A stretch of DNA of 64,000 bases from Streptomyces sp. MMBL 11-1 (GTDB lineage Bacteria; Actinomycetota; Actinomycetes; Streptomycetales; Streptomycetaceae), in assembly GCF_028622875.1 (NCBI RefSeq), contig NZ_CP117709.1, positions 4,715,001-4,779,000 on the forward strand, written 5' to 3'. Under the pieces are notes generated by a model. That model did not search any database. It was given only the letters and a program-made list of their open reading frames with translations, and was not told the DNA's origin. The translations under genes and the position numbers were made by a program. Shown here piece after piece: positions 20,325 to 28,913 of this stretch (position 1 is its first letter; each line of letters begins with the position of its first letter).

Positions 20325-22334
20325 TCAGCCCGCCGTGCGCGGGATGCGCTTCTCCCAGGTGCGGTGGAAGACGACCTCCTTCTCCCCGCCGTCCCTGCCC
20401 TCCGTGCAGATCACCTCGTTGGACGTGATGAAGTCCTGGTCGTCGGCGGCGATCTCGGAGCGGGTCTCGATCTCCACGTCCCAGGCCATCTCCGGGCGGT
20501 GCAGCCGGATCCGCCAGTCGGAGCGGGTCCGCGCGGAGAGCGGGTCGTCCTGCTGGATCGTGTACGTCTCCGACGCGTCCTCGGTGAATTCGAGACCGTC
20601 GGGGTAGACCCGCGTCCCGCCGTAGCGGGGGTCGACCTCCAGGCGCCACTCGCCCTTGGCGACATCGCGGACGACGAGGCGTTCGGGGCGCGGCTCCTCC
20701 AGGGTGACCGGGTGGGCCACGCCGAGCGGTTCGGACTGCTCGGGCTCCCCGAAGCTGATCGCCGGGTCCTCGGTGTGGCGGCGCACCGGGAGCTCGACGA
20801 AGCTGCCGTCCGCGTCCAGGGTGAAGCCCGCCGAGCCGGCCTGCGGCCAGATCCAGGGCCAGTACGAGGAGGAGACGGCGAGCCGGATGCGGTGGCCGGG
20901 CGGGAAGGTGTGCCCGATGCCGTTGAGGTCGAAGACCACGTCCTCGGTCTCGCCGGGGGGCCAGTCGTCGGTGCGGTCGCGGCCGTGCCGGGCCGCGAGG
21001 TTGAGGACGCCCCGGGTGACCAGGGTGGAGGAGCCGTCGGGCGCGATGTCGCAGAGCCGGGCGATGGCCTGGCCGCGCGGCACGTCCATCCGGAGGCGGA
21101 GCTTCACCCGGGGGCGGCCGAGGATCTCGATCGGCGCGTCCGCGACGGGGAATTCGAACGACACCGACTTGGCGTCCTCGTCCCGCTGGTCCGGCGGCAG
21201 GTCCGCGTCGTTGCCGAACGGGAAGAAGCGGCCCGCGTCCACACCGGTCTGCTGCGGCGAGGCGACGATCCGCTCGCCGCCCTGGAGGGCGTACGCCACC
21301 GGGGAGACGTTCTCCGAGGGCCAGCTCGCGTCCCCGACCCAGCGGCCCGGCAGCGTCTCGTACACCGTGGCGGGCGGGTGCGAGCCGCTGATCCAGGACC
21401 GCAGCAGCGGTTCCCGCATCACGCCCGTCTCCTGGCCCTTGAGGTGCTGGTCCCACCAGCGCAGCGTCTCCTGGAGGAAGCCGATCGCGGGGCCCGGGGG
21501 CAGCCCCCGGTCGGGGTACTGGTGCGACCAGGGGCCGATGATCCCGCGCACCCGCTCCGGGTCCAGGTGTTCCATGAGCCGCAGGACGGTGTCCCGGTAC
21601 GGGTCGTGCCAGCCGCCGACGGCGAGGACGTTCGCCTTGATCGCGCCGTAGTCCTCGCAGACGCTGCCGTGCTTCCAGTAGTCGTCGCGGCTCTGGTGGG
21701 CCAGCCAGGTGTGGATCAGGGGGTCGACGGCCTCCAGCCGCTCCAGCCACATCTCCTTCCACGCGTCGCCGACCTGCGCGGGGTCCGGCGGCCGGCAGAC
21801 GAAGGCGAGCATGGTGGCGGCCCAGGCGTGCATGTCCACGGCGAGGACGGAGCCGCCCATGTAGTGGACGTCGTTGTCGTAGCGGTCGTCGGCCGAGCAG
21901 ACGGTGACGATCGCTTTCAGCGGCTCGGGGGCGAGCGCGGCGATCTGGAGCGAGTTGAAGCCGCCCCAGGAGATGCCGAACATCCCGACCCGGCCGGAGC
22001 ACCATTCCTGCTGGGCCAGCCAGTGGATGACGGCGACCCCGTCGGCGAGCTCCTGCGCGTCGTACTCGTCGCCCGGCAGCCCCTCGCTGTTGCCGTGGCC
22101 CCGGACGTCGACCCGTACGGAGGCGTAGCCGTGGCCCGCGTACCAGGGGTGGCGCTGCCAGTCGCGGGGCGCGGTCCAGTCGCTGAGCCGGTAGGGCAGG
22201 TACTCCAGCAGGGCGGGGACCGGTTCGTCGGTCAGCGGACGCCAGATCCGGGCGTAGAGCCGGGTGCCGTCGGACAGCGGGATGGAGACGTCCTCGCGGG
22301 TGGTCTCGTACGGGAACTCGGTCGTGATGTGCAT
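20325..22334 (-). CDS. CocE/NonD family alpha/beta hydrolase (X-Pro dipeptidyl-peptidase type)
   Basis: A 669-residue alpha/beta hydrolase with the CocE/NonD architecture: an N-terminal catalytic domain with RVDVRGHGNSEG and the nucleophile elbow GISWGGFNS (Ser122), then a C-terminal jelly-roll domain (X-Pro dipeptidyl-peptidase C-terminal type) with PPGHRIRLAVSSSYWP. Family members hydrolyse acyl or peptide bonds (cocaine esterase, cephalosporin esterases, PepX). The substrate cannot be deduced from the sequence. No signal peptide is present. It is a single gene between fahA and the peptide transporter, all on the minus strand; the transporter next door makes a peptide substrate conceivable. 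Confidence 0.9.
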   Translation of the reverse strand: MHITTEFPYETTREDVSIPLSDGTRLYARIWRPLTDEPVPALLEYLPYRLSDWTAPRDWQRHPWYAGHGYASVRVDVRGHGNSEGLPGDEYDAQELADGVAVIHWLAQQEWCSGRVGMFGISWGGFNSLQIAALAPEPLKAIVTVCSADDRYDNDVHYMGGSVLAVDMHAWAATMLAFVCRPPDPAQVGDAWKEMWLERLEAVDPLIHTWLAHQSRDDYWKHGSVCEDYGAIKANVLAVGGWHDPYRDTVLRLMEHLDPERVRGIIGPWSHQYPDRGLPPGPAIGFLQETLRWWDQHLKGQETGVMREPLLRSWISGSHPPATVYETLPGRWVGDASWPSENVSPVAYALQGGERIVASPQQTGVDAGRFFPFGNDADLPPDQRDEDAKSVSFEFPVADAPIEILGRPRVKLRLRMDVPRGQAIARLCDIAPDGSSTLVTRGVLNLAARHGRDRTDDWPPGETEDVVFDLNGIGHTFPPGHRIRLAVSSSYWPWIWPQAGSAGFTLDADGSFVELPVRRHTEDPAISFGEPEQSEPLGVAHPVTLEEPRPERLVVRDVAKGEWRLEVDPRYGGTRVYPDGLEFTEDASETYTIQQDDPLSARTRSDWRIRLHRPEMAWDVEIETRSEIAADDQDFITSNEVICTEGRDGGEKEVVFHRTWEKRIPRTAG

Positions 22335-22432
22335 GGGTCACCTCGATGTACGACGACGGGGGCGGGGACGTGCTCGGTGAACGGGGTGCGGAGGCGTGCT
22401 CGGTGCGCGGTGGACGGGGTGCGGGGCCCGTT

Positions 22433-23932
22433 TCAGTGGACGGGGTGCATGGTGCGTTTCAGCCAGGGGGCGGCGGCGATCATCGCCACGCCCACCGCCA
22501 CGGCGATCGCGCCGTTGACGCCGAAGTAGGCGGGGTTGGAGACCTCGCCGTACAGCTTCACGATCTGGGCCTGGATGCCGTTGGCCAGGGCGAGCGAGAG
22601 GAACCACAGGGCCATCGTCTGGCTGGCGAAGGCCTGGGGGGCGAGCTTGGTGGTGGCGGACATGCCGGAGGTCTCCAGCAGGATGTCGCCCAGCCCGAGC
22701 AGCAGATACGAGCCGACGATCCACCAGGCCGCCATGCGGTACGTGGTGTCGTCGTGGCCGGAGGTCGGCAGGACCATCAGCAGGAAGGAGAGCCCGCCGA
22801 GGATCACCCCGAACGCGATCTTGTTGGAGGCGTGCGGCTGGCGGGGGCCCATCCTCGCCCAGACCGCGGCGACGACCGGGGCGAGCGCGACCTCGAAGGC
22901 GCCGAGCGCGGAGGCGTACCAGCTCGCCGGGAAGGTGAAGCCGAGGATCTCGGTCCGGGCGTTCGTCGACGCGAGCAGCATCATGGTCGAGTACGCCTGG
23001 AAGAGGATGAAGTTGAAGACGACGGACCCGAGGAAGAGGACGACGTACGGGCGGAGCCTGCCGCGCTCCTCGGCGGTGACCCGGGGGGAGCGGAACATCA
23101 CGACGAAGTAGACGATCGGCGCGATCACCGAGATGACGGTGAGCACGTCGACGAACCGGTCCATCGTCAGCCAGCCCGCGAGGGCCAGTGCGGTGGCCAC
23201 CGCGGCGACCACGACGGCCCCGCCGACGATCAGCCGGACCGCGCGGCGCATCGCGTCGGGGGCCAGCGCGAATTCGGCGGCGTGCTTACGCCCGGCCAGG
23301 TGACGGCGGCCCACCACGTACTGGATCAGACCGAGGGTCATGCCGATCGCGGCGGCCGAGAAGCCCCAGTGCCAGCCGGCGTGGTCGCCGAGCCAGCCGG
23401 TGATCAGCGGTCCGGCGAAGGCGCCGATGTTGATGCCCATGTAGTACAGGGCGAAGCCGGCGTCGCGCCGCTCGTCGTCGGTGCGGTAGAGCTTGCCGAC
23501 CATGGAGGCCACGTTGGGCTTGAGCAGGCCCGTTCCGGCGCTGATCAGGCCGAGGCCCACCCAGGTCATGGCGTCGGTGGGTACGGCCATGCAGTAGTGG
23601 CCGCACGCGATGAGGATGCCGCCGTACAGCACGGCCCGGTACGAGCCGAGGATCCGGTCCGCCAGCCAGCCGCCCGCCACGGAGACCAGATAGACCAGCG
23701 TGCCGTAGGCGGCGGAGACGGAGGCGGCGGTTCCGGGGTCCATGTCCATGCCGCCGTTGGCCACCGTGTCGGCGAAGAACAGCACCAGGATGGCCTGCAT
23801 GCCCAGGAACGAGAACCGCTCCCAGACCTCCAGGCCGGACAGGGTCATCAGGCCCCGTGGCTGCCCGAAGAAGGCGTGGTCGTCCTCGGGCGGGGGCTTG
23901 GCCGGCTCGGTGCCTGCGGTGCTGTGGGACAA
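22433..23932 (-). CDS. POT/PTR2 family proton-dependent oligopeptide transporter
   Basis: The product is a 12- to 14-helix peptide:proton symporter. The conserved start of helix 1 is visible (GLEVWERFSFLGMQAILVL, equivalent to the ExxERFxYYG motif), together with GTLVYLVSVAGGWLADR, GTGLLKPNVASMVGKLY and FALYYMGINIGAFAGPLITG. The frame is open from 24235, but that would run across the divergent prenyl synthase start. A TTG at 23932, eight bases after AGGAG, gives a normal 499-residue protein and is chosen. The C-terminus is short and positively charged. Confidence 0.93.
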   Translation of the reverse strand: MSHSTAGTEPAKPPPEDDHAFFGQPRGLMTLSGLEVWERFSFLGMQAILVLFFADTVANGGMDMDPGTAASVSAAYGTLVYLVSVAGGWLADRILGSYRAVLYGGILIACGHYCMAVPTDAMTWVGLGLISAGTGLLKPNVASMVGKLYRTDDERRDAGFALYYMGINIGAFAGPLITGWLGDHAGWHWGFSAAAIGMTLGLIQYVVGRRHLAGRKHAAEFALAPDAMRRAVRLIVGGAVVVAAVATALALAGWLTMDRFVDVLTVISVIAPIVYFVVMFRSPRVTAEERGRLRPYVVLFLGSVVFNFILFQAYSTMMLLASTNARTEILGFTFPASWYASALGAFEVALAPVVAAVWARMGPRQPHASNKIAFGVILGGLSFLLMVLPTSGHDDTTYRMAAWWIVGSYLLLGLGDILLETSGMSATTKLAPQAFASQTMALWFLSLALANGIQAQIVKLYGEVSNPAYFGVNGAIAVAVGVAMIAAAPWLKRTMHPVH

Positions 23933-24091
23933 AACGGGGACTCCTGATCGTATGAGCTGATCACGAACATACCGGCGGTCATGGGAAGCCGCCCACGGTG
24001 ATCCATAGCGGACCGGATACGCTGAAGTTGATTCGAGAGACAGCGACACATCGACATTGCGTGTGATCGTCAGCAGACAGGAGATGCCCTC

Positions 24092-25102
24092 GTGACCGTC
24101 GTCGGGCCGTTCGGACTGCACGTGCGGGACCAGTCTCTTGAGACCGATGTCCAGTTGGGCCTGGCAGCTGTCGAGACGGGTCTGCTCGAAGCCACCAAGA
24201 GCGATGTGCCCTTCATCACGGAGGCCGCCCAGCACCTGGTGCGCGCGGGGGGCAAGCGGTTCCGCCCCTTGCTGGTCATGCTCGCGTCACAGTTCGGCGA
24301 TCCCGGCGCGCCGGGGGTCGTCCCCTCCGCCGTCGTCGTCGAGCTGACCCACCTGGCCACGCTGTACCACGACGACGTGATGGACGAGGCCGACGTGCGG
24401 CGCGGGGTGCCCAGCGCCAACACCCGCTGGAGCAACTCCGTCGCCGTCCTCACCGGCGACTTCCTCTTCGCCCGTGCCTCCCACATCCTCGCCGACCTCG
24501 GCCCCGAGGCCGTCCGCATCCAGGCGGAGGCCTTCGAACGGCTCGTCACCGGCCAGATCCTGGAGACCGCGGGCCCGCGGTACGGCCGCGACCCGGTCGA
24601 CCACTACCTGGACGTCCTCAGCGGCAAGACCGGCTCGCTGGTCGCCGTGTCCGGCCGCCTCGGCGCGATGATGTCCGGCGCCGACGAGCGCACCGTGGAC
24701 GTCCTCACCCAGTACGGGGAGCGGCTCGGCATCGCCTTCCAGCTCGCCGACGACGTCCTCGACATCGCCTCCGACTCCCATGAGTCCGGCAAGACCCCCG
24801 GCACCGACCTGCGCGAGGGCATCCCGACCCTCCCGGTCCTGCGGCTGCGCGCCCAGGCGGCGGCCGACGGCAAGCCCGACGACCTGGAGCTCGTCGAGCT
24901 GCTCGAAGGCGACCTCGGCGACGACGACGCCCTGGACGAGGTGCTGCGCCGGCTGCGCGTCCACCCGGCGCTGGAGCAGGCCCGCCAGGACACCGTGCGC
25001 TACGCCCAGGCGGCGCGCGCCACGCTCGCACCGCTGCCCGAGGGATACGCGAAGTCCGCGCTGGAAGAGCTGTGCGACGCCGTGGTGCACCGCGCGGGCT
25101 GA
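24092..25102 (+). CDS. Polyprenyl diphosphate synthase (long-chain, E-type)
   Basis: The enzyme condenses isopentenyl diphosphate units onto allylic diphosphates, probably to make the menaquinone side chain in this respiratory neighbourhood. The 336-residue product has the E-type prenyltransferase motifs: GGKRFRPLL, the first Asp-rich motif in LYHDDVMDEADVRRG, GDFLFARAS, the KTGSL segment and the second Asp-rich motif in QLADDVLDI. Residues just before the first Asp-rich motif are small or aliphatic, consistent with a long product, but chain length is not provable here. The GTG start has AGGAG eight bases upstream. Confidence 0.93.
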   Translation: MTVVGPFGLHVRDQSLETDVQLGLAAVETGLLEATKSDVPFITEAAQHLVRAGGKRFRPLLVMLASQFGDPGAPGVVPSAVVVELTHLATLYHDDVMDEADVRRGVPSANTRWSNSVAVLTGDFLFARASHILADLGPEAVRIQAEAFERLVTGQILETAGPRYGRDPVDHYLDVLSGKTGSLVAVSGRLGAMMSGADERTVDVLTQYGERLGIAFQLADDVLDIASDSHESGKTPGTDLREGIPTLPVLRLRAQAAADGKPDDLELVELLEGDLGDDDALDEVLRRLRVHPALEQARQDTVRYAQAARATLAPLPEGYAKSALEELCDAVVHRAG

Positions 25103-25110
25103 GAGCCCGC
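25094..25110 (+). terminator. Short hairpin at the end of the prenyl synthase gene
   Basis: GCGGGCT and AGCCCGC form a 7-bp stem with a GAG loop that contains part of the stop codon. There is no T-run, so termination is only possible, not certain. Confidence 0.4.
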
Positions 25111-25242
25111 CGTGGTGCGCGGGACGCTGACGGCGTGTCATTCGTCGGGGCCGTACCCCTACTGGATGACGTACACGAGCCTCCCGGTTGTCATACCGGA
25201 GCAGTAGGCGGAGTTGATTCCCCGGGCTGACGCTTCGGACCG

Positions 25243-25257
25243 TCTGATTTGGTCAGA
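25243..25257. promoter_or_regulatory. Small inverted repeat upstream of the LolA-like gene
   Basis: TCTGA and TCAGA flank TTTGG about 44 bases before the ATG at 25301, inside an AT-richer patch. It could be an operator or a minor hairpin in the leader. No partner protein is known from the sequence. Confidence 0.3.
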
Positions 25258-25300
25258 TGGAGAACAACGGAAGCCGCCGACCACGGAGGTAGGGCACACC

Positions 25301-26551
25301 ATGGCACCGAACGACAGCGCAGAGACCACCGGCGAGGCCACGAGCACTGTCGTGGGCCGCCGCAAGGCGGCGCGCTACATCGTCCCCGTCGCGGTCGCGG
25401 GGGTGGCGGCCGCGACCATCGGGCTCGTCCCGGCGCTCGCCAGCACCGGCGACCCGGATCTGCCGAAGATCACCGCACAGCAGCTCATCGAGAAGATCGC
25501 CGCTTCCGACGAGGAGCAGCTCTCCGGCACGTTCAAGATCCGTACCGACCTGGGCCTGCCCCTCGACGGCCTCGCGGGCTCGCTCGTACCGGGCGCCGGG
25601 GGCACGGGCGGGGACAAGGACGGCGGCGCTGCGGCCCCGCAGGACAAGCTCATGGAGCTGACGTCCGGCACGCACACGCTGCGCGTGGCCGCCGACGGCC
25701 CGGAGCGGCAGAAGCTCTCCATCCTCGGGGAAGCGTCCGAGTACAGCGTCATCCACAACCAGGGCGAGGTCTGGGCGTACGACAGCCAGTCCGACGAGGT
25801 CTACCACGCCGAGGCCCCCGGGGGCCGGGACGGCGGCGACGCCGCCGAGAAGGCTCCGAAGCTCCCCGAGGGCGCTCCGGCCACCCCGAAGGACTTCGCC
25901 GAGCAGGCGCTCGCGGCGGCCGGGGACACCACCTCGGTCACCGTGGACGGCACGGCGCAGGTCGCCGGGCGGGACGCGTACCAGCTGCTGATCAAGCCGA
26001 AGCAGTCCGGCTCGACGATCGGCTCGGTCCGCATCGCCGTGGACGCCGAGAACGGCGTACCGCTGAAGTTCACCCTGTCCGCGGCGAGCGGCGGCAAGGC
26101 CGTGGTCGACGCCGGGTTCACCAAGGTCGACTTCTCCAGGCCCGCCGCGTCCACCTTCGACTTCGCCCCGCCCAAGGGCGCCAAGGTGACCGAGGCCGAC
26201 GAGCTGGAGACCGGCAAGGACGAGCACGGCGCGGCGCGGAAGGCGCTCCCCGGGCAGCTGGCCGAGCTGGACGGCTTCGAGGGCCTCAACGTCATCGGCG
26301 AGGGCTGGACCTCGATCGCCGAGATCCGGACCCCCGGCGGCACGGGCCTTCCGGCGGCCGGCTCGGGCGACATCCCGGCCGAGGCGCAGGGCTTCATCGA
26401 CGCGCTCGGCGACAAGGTCACCGGGAAGTTCGGTTCGGGCACGGTCTTCAAGACGCGCCTGGTCAACGCCCTGCTGACGGACGACGGCAGGGTGTACGTC
26501 GGAGCGGTGACCAAGGACGCGCTGGTCCGCGCCGCCGACGCCGCCAAGTAG
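25301..26551 (+). CDS. LolA-like membrane-anchored protein (outer-membrane lipoprotein-sorting fold)
   Basis: The 416-residue product starts at the ATG at 25301 behind GGAGGT. Residues 22-45 or so form one hydrophobic segment (YIVPVAVAGVAAATIGLVPA) with a positively charged N-side, acting as an anchor or signal sequence; no lipobox Cys is present. The exported part begins with PKITAQQLIEKIAASDEEQLSGTFKIRTDLGLP and resembles the LolA/LolB-like and MucB-like fold reported in actinobacterial proteins annotated as lipoprotein-sorting. A Gram-positive has no outer membrane, so the name describes a fold, not the E. coli job. Binding of a lipid or hydrophobic ligand is a reasonable guess. A terminator separates it from the ABC genes. 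Confidence 0.75.
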   Translation: MAPNDSAETTGEATSTVVGRRKAARYIVPVAVAGVAAATIGLVPALASTGDPDLPKITAQQLIEKIAASDEEQLSGTFKIRTDLGLPLDGLAGSLVPGAGGTGGDKDGGAAAPQDKLMELTSGTHTLRVAADGPERQKLSILGEASEYSVIHNQGEVWAYDSQSDEVYHAEAPGGRDGGDAAEKAPKLPEGAPATPKDFAEQALAAAGDTTSVTVDGTAQVAGRDAYQLLIKPKQSGSTIGSVRIAVDAENGVPLKFTLSAASGGKAVVDAGFTKVDFSRPAASTFDFAPPKGAKVTEADELETGKDEHGAARKALPGQLAELDGFEGLNVIGEGWTSIAEIRTPGGTGLPAAGSGDIPAEAQGFIDALGDKVTGKFGSGTVFKTRLVNALLTDDGRVYVGAVTKDALVRAADAAK

Positions 26552-26593
26552 GACACCCCGGCGCCCGCCGTGCCGGGCGACCGGCGCCGGACA

Positions 26594-26630
26594 CCCGCCC
26601 CGTCGCACCCACACCGTGCGGCGGGGCGGG
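26594..26630 (+). terminator. Strong terminator after the LolA-like gene
   Basis: A 15-bp stem (CCCGCCCCGTCGCAC with GTGCGGCGGGGCGGG, one G-U pair) and a CCACACC loop lie 43 bases after the stop. Its presence argues that the following ABC transporter genes have their own promoter or rely on read-through. Confidence 0.75.
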
Positions 26631-26685
26631 ACGGCAGCGTCGCAGGGGCGCTGCCGGCCGTGCGGACGGGAGAGGTGCGACCGGG

Positions 26686-27726
26686 ATGACGACGACGGGG
26701 ACCGCTGGGCCGACCGGGGCGGGGACACCGCGCACCGCCGGTACGCCGGACACCACGGGCACGCCGGGCGCCGCGGACGGGGAGGAGGCCGGTCCGGTCA
26801 TCCGCACCCGTGGTCTGACCAAGCGTTACCGGGGCGGCCAGCTCGCCGTGGACGGCCTCGACCTGACCGTGCCCGGCGGCAGCGTCTTCGGCTTCCTCGG
26901 CCCCAACGGCTCCGGGAAGACCACGACGATCCGGATGTTGATGGGCCTCATCGACCCCACGTCCGGCACCGCCGAGGTGCTCGGCCGCCCGATGCCGGGC
27001 GCCGCCCGCACGGTGCTGCCGGAGGTCGGCGCGCTGATCGAGGGACCCGCGCTGTACGGCTTCCTGAACGGCCGCGACAACCTCCTGCGCTACGACCGGG
27101 CCGACCCCACCGCCGACCCGCGCACCCGGCGGGCCCGCGTCGACGAGGCCCTGGCGCGGGTCGGGCTCGCCGCGGCCTCCGGGAAGAAGGCCAAGACGTA
27201 CTCCCTCGGCATGAAGCAGCGCCTCGGGCTCGCCGCCGCCCTGCTCCGGCCGCGCCGGCTGCTGGTCCTGGACGAGCCGACCAACGGCCTCGACCCGCAG
27301 GGCATGCGAGAGATCCGCTCCCTGGTCCGGGAGCTGGCCGCCGAGGGCACCACGGTGTTCCTCTCCTCCCATCTGCTGGACGAGATCGAGCAGGTCTGCA
27401 CCCACGCCGCGGTGATGGCCCGGGGCCGGCTGATCGTCCAGGGCCCGGTCGCCGACCTCGCCGCGGGAGCCCGGGGCCGGCTCGCCGTCACCACCCCCGA
27501 CCCCGGGGACGCCGCCCGTATCCTCCGGGAGCACGGACTCACCGGTCTCAGCGCCGACGGCGACCGGCTCACCGCCGACGCCCCGCCCGCCGCCGTGGAC
27601 CTCGCCGACCTCAACGCGGCGCTGGTCTCCGGCGGGGTGCGGGTACGGTTCTTCGGCGTCGAGCGGGGCTCGCTGGAGGACGCCTTCGTCGCACTCACGG
27701 GAGAGGGATTCGATGTCGCAGGCTGA
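26686..27726 (+). CDS. ABC transporter ATP-binding protein (drug/multidrug-export type)
   Basis: A 346-residue cytoplasmic ATPase of a two-gene ABC-2-type exporter. Walker A is GPNGSGKTTTIRMLMG near residue 72, the signature is YSLGMKQRLGLAAALL, Walker B is RLLVLDEPTNGLDPQG and the H-loop is in FLSSHLLDEIEQ. The first 35 residues are a Thr/Gly/Pro repeat-like lead-in (GTPRTAGTPDTTGTPG) not typical of the family, so an internal start is conceivable, but a GGGAGAGG stands before the ATG at 26686. It overlaps the permease start by 14 bases. Substrate unknown. Confidence 0.92.
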   Translation: MTTTGTAGPTGAGTPRTAGTPDTTGTPGAADGEEAGPVIRTRGLTKRYRGGQLAVDGLDLTVPGGSVFGFLGPNGSGKTTTIRMLMGLIDPTSGTAEVLGRPMPGAARTVLPEVGALIEGPALYGFLNGRDNLLRYDRADPTADPRTRRARVDEALARVGLAAASGKKAKTYSLGMKQRLGLAAALLRPRRLLVLDEPTNGLDPQGMREIRSLVRELAAEGTTVFLSSHLLDEIEQVCTHAAVMARGRLIVQGPVADLAAGARGRLAVTTPDPGDAARILREHGLTGLSADGDRLTADAPPAAVDLADLNAALVSGGVRVRFFGVERGSLEDAFVALTGEGFDVAG

Positions 27727-28699
27727 GACGGGGCCGCAGGCCGGGACGGCAGCATCCCGCGAGACGGCGGGTCCCCGCGAGACGGCGGGCCCCGGCGATC
27801 CGGCGGCATCCCGCGATCCGGCGGGTCCCGGCAATCCGGCGGGTCGTCCCCGCAATCCGTTGTGGACGCTGGGTCTCCTCCGGTCCGAGATCACCACGCT
27901 GCTCCGCCGCCACCGGACCTTCGCCCTGCTCGGCGTGCTCGCCGCCGTACCCGTACTCATCGGGATCGCGGTCCGGATCGAGACGGGCGGTGGCGGTGGC
28001 GGGTCGGGCGGCCCGGACGGCGGGGCGGGCCCGGCCTTCCTCGCCCAGGTCACCAACAACGGCCTCTTCCTCGTCTTCGCCGCCCTCGCCGCGACGCTGC
28101 CGGTCTTCCTGCCGATGGCCGTCGGCGTCGTCGCGGGCGACGCGATCGCGGGCGAGGCGAGCAGCGGGACCCTGCGCTATCTGCTGGTCGCCCCGGCGGG
28201 CCGGACCCGGCTGCTGCTCGTGAAGTACGCCTCCGTCCTCGCCTTCTGCCTGGTCGCGACCCTGGTCGTGGCGGCGTCGGCGCTGGCCGTGGGTGCGCTG
28301 CTGTTCCCGGTGGGCGAGGTCACCACGATCTCCGGGACCCGGATCAGCTTCGGTGAGGGGCTGGTGCGGGCGGCACTGACGGCGCTGGTCGTCGCGGTCT
28401 CCCTGACCGGGTTCGCCGCGCTCGGGCTGTTCGTCTCGACGCTGACCGGCAGCGGGATCGGGGCGATGGCCGCCACGGTCGGGCTGCTGATCACGGTGCA
28501 GATCCTCGGCAGCATCCCGCAGCTGAGCGGCGTGCACCCGTATCTGTTCGCGCACTACTGGCCGTCCTTCGCGGACGTCCTGCGCGAACCCGTCCACTGG
28601 GACGACCTGATCAAGAACTTCCAACTGCAGGGGCTGTACGTCGCGGTGTTCGGCTCGGCGGCCTGGGCGCGCTTCACGGCCAAGGACATCACGGCCTGA
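27713..28699 (+). CDS. ABC transporter permease (ABC-2 type)
   Basis: The 328-residue product is the membrane partner of the preceding ATPase. After a 45-residue Ser/Pro/Gly-rich N-terminus made of degenerate repeats (SRETAGPRETAGPGDP), it has a LLRSEITTLLRRHRT amphipathic stretch and six hydrophobic segments, ending with the short segment near GLYVAVFGSAAWARF. The conserved ABC-2 feature is the GDAIAGEASSGTLRYLLVAPAGRTRLLLVKY loop. Its ATG lies within the end of the ATPase gene. The N-terminal repeats correspond to a 27751-27845 minisatellite. Substrate unknown. Confidence 0.88.
   Translation: MSQAETGPQAGTAASRETAGPRETAGPGDPAASRDPAGPGNPAGRPRNPLWTLGLLRSEITTLLRRHRTFALLGVLAAVPVLIGIAVRIETGGGGGGSGGPDGGAGPAFLAQVTNNGLFLVFAALAATLPVFLPMAVGVVAGDAIAGEASSGTLRYLLVAPAGRTRLLLVKYASVLAFCLVATLVVAASALAVGALLFPVGEVTTISGTRISFGEGLVRAALTALVVAVSLTGFAALGLFVSTLTGSGIGAMAATVGLLITVQILGSIPQLSGVHPYLFAHYWPSFADVLREPVHWDDLIKNFQLQGLYVAVFGSAAWARFTAKDITA
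27751..27845 (+). repeat. Degenerate minisatellite in the permease 5' coding region
   Basis: Units of about 15-18 bases built on CGAGACGGCGGGTCCC and CGATCCGGCGGGTCCC recur in frame, giving repeated (E/D)(T/P)AGP or (A/G)SR/PG peptides. They lie before the first membrane helix and are probably tolerated rather than functional. Confidence 0.6.
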
Positions 28700-28809
28700 G
28701 CGACGATGACCGGATCGGATCTGCGGGAGGCCGTCCGCGCCGTCGGCCGGGCGAGCCGTCCCCCGATCGGCTCGTCGCGGCACGAACGGCACGAACGGTG
28801 CGGCCAAAG

Positions 28810-28834
28810 GGAACGACACGACACGGTACGTTCC
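28810..28834. promoter_or_regulatory. Candidate operator upstream of the TetR gene
   Basis: GGAACG and CGTTCC form a 6-bp inverted repeat with a 13-base spacer about 80 bases before the TetR start, next to a direct repeat CACGAACGG (28781-28798). TetR proteins usually bind palindromes near their own promoters, so this is a possible site, without direct support. Confidence 0.3.
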
Positions 28835-28901
28835 GTTTCCGCCTGGGTATTGTTCGGCCTTTGGCGACGAACTGTCAACAAGAGATTGGCTGGAATCCCC
28901 C

Positions 28902-28907
28902 TATGCT
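28902..28907 (+). promoter_or_regulatory. -10 element TATGCT, leaderless TetR transcript
   Basis: TATGCT sits six bases before the ATG at 28914, and no Shine-Dalgarno is present (CACCGA). That spacing would put the transcription start on or next to the A of ATG, giving a leaderless mRNA. No good -35 is visible at the expected distance. Confidence 0.5.
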
Positions 28908-28913
28908 CACCGA

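Noticed and set aside
18699..22529. 1276-residue plus-strand open frame
   Set aside because: It lies antisense to GPP34, fahA and the CocE hydrolase, all with clear family motifs; the predicted peptide is low-complexity Arg/Gly/Val/Asp.
23933..24235. Longer N-terminus for the POT transporter
   Set aside because: Would run over the start of the divergent prenyl synthase and adds about 100 residues without membrane or family character.
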